Assembly (NCBI GenBank): GCA_019242065.1
Contig: JAFAWJ010000343.1
Location: 1 to 7,174 of the forward strand
DNA length: 7,174 nt
Direction of reading: 5' to 3'
From: Chloroflexota bacterium
GTDB lineage: Bacteria > Chloroflexota > UBA6077 > CF-72
Of the stretch, positions 5,430 to 7,174 are shown piece by piece (position 1 is the stretch's first letter; every line of letters begins with the position of its first letter). The position numbers were made by a program, and so were the translations under genes. Under the pieces are notes generated by a model that had not been told where the DNA came from, searched no databases, and saw only the letters and a program-made list of their open reading frames with translations.

Positions 5430-6653
5430 AAGGAAATTTCGCAGCCAGTTTGTCACCGCGCTCCCTATATTGGACAGGGGCAAACCGCCACGGCTCGACG
5501 AGGGCTCGAACTCTTGATCGAGGCCCCATTTCAGCAGTCCAACACTGGTCGCGTAGGCAGGTGTCGAGATCTGATCCGTCAGACCGTAGATGCCCGTCGA
5601 CGTTCCGATGCGGACGGGCGCATGAAAGACCTCGGCGGCCAGGCGGCGAATCCCGCCGAGCTGCGCGGTTCCGCCGCACAGGACGACGCCCGCGGGCAGA
5701 TTCCGCAGGCCGGCTTTTTCGAGCTGGTCGACCACCAGCTCGAAGGTCTCTTCCAGGCGTGGCTCGATGATCTCGCTCACCTGCAGGCGTGAGACAGGCC
5801 GCCCATCGCCCGTGTCGAACGCCGAGACGTCGATGGTCCGATCGTCTTCGAGCAGCTCGGGCAGCGCGTACCCGTGGCGGATCTTGATCTCCTCGGCGGC
5901 GGCAAACGGCGTGCGCAGGCCAACAGCCAGGTCGTTGCTGACCTGATACCCGCCCACCGGCAGGACACACGCGAAGCCCAGCGCGCCTTCGACGAACACC
6001 CCGACGTCCGTCGTACCGCTGCCAATGTCGATCAGCGTCACGCCGATCTCGCGCTCGGCTTCGGTCAGCACCGCCTCGCCGGCCGCCACCGGCTGCAAGA
6101 CGAGCGAGTCGATGCCGATGCCCGCTCGTTCGACACACCGCACCAGGTTGTTCACCGAGCTCATCGCGCCCGAGACGATCGTCGTCTGCACCTCGATCCG
6201 ATGCCCCACCATGCCGATCGGATTTTTGATCCCGTCCTGGCCGTCGACGACGTAGTGACGCGGCAGCACGTGCACGATCTCGCGGTCGTTGGGCACGGTG
6301 ACCACGCGCGCCGCTTCGAGCGCCCGCTGCACGTCGTCGGGTGAGATCTGCCGGTCCGGGTGGCGCACCGCGACCACTCCCTGGCTGGCCTGCGTGCTAA
6401 TGTGGGCGCCCGAGATCCCGACAAAGGCGCTGACGATCTTGAATCCCGATTGCTGCTCGGCCTTGTTGACCGCGCTGATGATCGACTCGACGACTTCTTC
6501 AGGACTGACGACCACGCCTTTTTTGAGGCCGCGAGATGGCACGATGCCTGTGCCAATCACTTCGAGATGATCGTCGTCGGAGACTTCGGCGATGAGCGCG
6601 GCAACCTTGGACGTCCCGACGTCGATCCCGACCACGATCCGGTCGTTGCTCAT
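5424..6653 (-). CDS. ftsA: Cell division protein FtsA (actin-like membrane tether of FtsZ)
   Basis: A 409-residue actin-fold ATPase that ties FtsZ filaments to the membrane and recruits later division proteins. Visible: phosphate-1 motif GIDVGTSKV (9-17), the FtsA-type 1C insertion region (about 85-160) containing PRHYVVDGQDGIKNPIGMVG (131-150), phosphate-2 motif LIDIGSGTTDVGVF (207-220), GGYQVSNDLAVGL (234-246), and the adenosine motif VVLCGGTAQLGGI (323-335). The C-terminus after about 380 is a serine/glycine linker followed by an amphipathic stretch SAVTNWLRNFLP (398-409), the usual membrane-targeting helix. Length is typical (about 410-420). ATG at 6653 overlaps the ftsQ TGA by 4 nt (ATGA), so translation is probably coupled; no strong Shine-Dalgarno is visible. 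ftsZ follows after 27 bp. Confidence 0.97.
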   Translation of the reverse strand: MSNDRIVVGIDVGTSKVAALIAEVSDDDHLEVIGTGIVPSRGLKKGVVVSPEEVVESIISAVNKAEQQSGFKIVSAFVGISGAHISTQASQGVVAVRHPDRQISPDDVQRALEAARVVTVPNDREIVHVLPRHYVVDGQDGIKNPIGMVGHRIEVQTTIVSGAMSSVNNLVRCVERAGIGIDSLVLQPVAAGEAVLTEAEREIGVTLIDIGSGTTDVGVFVEGALGFACVLPVGGYQVSNDLAVGLRTPFAAAEEIKIRHGYALPELLEDDRTIDVSAFDTGDGRPVSRLQVSEIIEPRLEETFELVVDQLEKAGLRNLPAGVVLCGGTAQLGGIRRLAAEVFHAPVRIGTSTGIYGLTDQISTPAYATSVGLLKWGLDQEFEPSSSRGGLPLSNIGSAVTNWLRNFLP

Positions 6654-7174
6654 CGGAAGTACGGTCGATTGCCAAAGCGAACGTCGATCAACCCGGCCGA
6701 AGTATTTGTCCGCGTCAGCTGGTCACGGATCGACCGGAGCTGGGCGACCTGCTGATCGAGATTGCCCGACTGGTCGAAACGGGCGCGCCAGCCGTCGGCA
6801 GTCGGCACCTCGAGGCCCGTGTCCGGGCTCCAGTCGAATCCAACGGGTTGGACGCCGACGCTCGGCAGGAGCTGGGCAAGCCGGCTCGACGTGGTCAGCG
6901 CGCTGGCATCCACACGATCTCCCGGCATCAGTGGCTCGGCATCAGTCTCGGAGACACTAGGCAGGGGTGCCGTCTGGGGGTCGCACGCTTGCCCCGCACA
7001 TGCATGAATCTGAGCGGTTTCGGCGTCTACGGCCTTCAGAATAACTCCCTCTTTGTCGACGAGGTAAGTCTGGTTGCCACTGGTCCAGAATCCCGCGGGC
7101 TGCCGTTCGACGATGTGGATGTCCAGCGTGTCGGGCAGGGTCGCATCGACGTCGGCGTGTTGCACGAGCGGCAA
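6650..7174 (-). CDS. ftsQ: Cell division protein FtsQ/DivIB, C-terminal part (cut by window edge)
   Basis: About 175 C-terminal residues are present; the frame is open to the right edge, so the cytoplasmic N-terminus, the membrane segment and most of the POTRA domain lie outside and no true start is seen. FtsQ is a bitopic membrane protein whose extracytoplasmic beta domain holds FtsL and FtsB in the divisome. Visible: PLVQHADVDATLPDTLDIHIVERQP (2-26 of the fragment), the family's 'P.V..A.V....PdtL.I.v.Er.P' block at the POTRA/beta junction, YLVDKEGVIL (37-46) as the usual 'yLVD..G.vl', a 'LPSVGVQP' and 'GWRARF' strand pair, and the end IDVRFGNRPYFR, close to the common 'iDLR...rpyyR' terminus. 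Two cysteines (C59 and C64) sit in an external loop. Its stop overlaps the ftsA ATG by 4 nt. Confidence 0.9.
   Translation of the reverse strand: MPLVQHADVDATLPDTLDIHIVERQPAGFWTSGNQTYLVDKEGVILKAVDAETAQIHACAGQACDPQTAPLPSVSETDAEPLMPGDRVDASALTTSSRLAQLLPSVGVQPVGFDWSPDTGLEVPTADGWRARFDQSGNLDQQVAQLRSIRDQLTRTNTSAGLIDVRFGNRPYFR

Overview
The window is a high-GC bacterial chromosome segment holding most of a division-gene cluster on the minus strand. Transcription runs from high to low coordinates: ftsQ (cut by the window edge), ftsA, ftsZ, a large radical SAM protein of the TIGR03960 type, pgeF (yfiH/ylmD), a yggS-type PLP protein and yggT. The tail end of one plus-strand gene, the methyltransferase prmC, enters from the left edge and converges on yggT. 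The two sets of genes meet across an approximately 250 bp non-coding gap full of inverted repeats.

The ftsQ-ftsA-ftsZ-pgeF-yggS-yggT order is the one known from Gram-positive and related Terrabacteria lineages. GC content, GTG starts, FtsZ sequence style and a TIGR03960 radical SAM gene beside ftsZ make a Chloroflexota-like (or neighbouring candidate phylum) origin plausible. That assignment is an inference from memory and is not proven by the window.

Layout: 1-253 prmC C-terminus (+); 254-501 non-coding gap with a G/C-rich hairpin block (329-403) and three tandem perfect palindromes (419-489), each with CATG at its centre; 502-756 yggT (-); 769-1482 yggS (-); 1476-2219 pgeF (-); 2216-4078 radical SAM (-); 4079-4175 gap containing a 7-bp tandem repeat array; 4176-5396 ftsZ (-); 5424-6653 ftsA (-); 6650-7174 ftsQ C-terminal part (-).

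FtsQ, FtsA and FtsZ build and anchor the division ring. PgeF corrects misincorporated L-Ser in peptidoglycan precursors, YggS maintains PLP and amino-acid balance, and YggT is a small membrane protein of uncertain role. Coupling is tight: ftsQ/ftsA overlap by 4 nt (ATGA), radical SAM/pgeF by 4 nt (GTGA) and pgeF/yggS by 7 nt. No sepF lies between yggS and yggT, where it often sits in this kind of cluster.

I found no wholly new protein system. The signals most worth a second look are the triple CATG-loop palindrome array, the heptanucleotide repeat forming the leader of the radical SAM gene, and the placement of that uncharacterised radical SAM enzyme inside a division/cell-wall operon.
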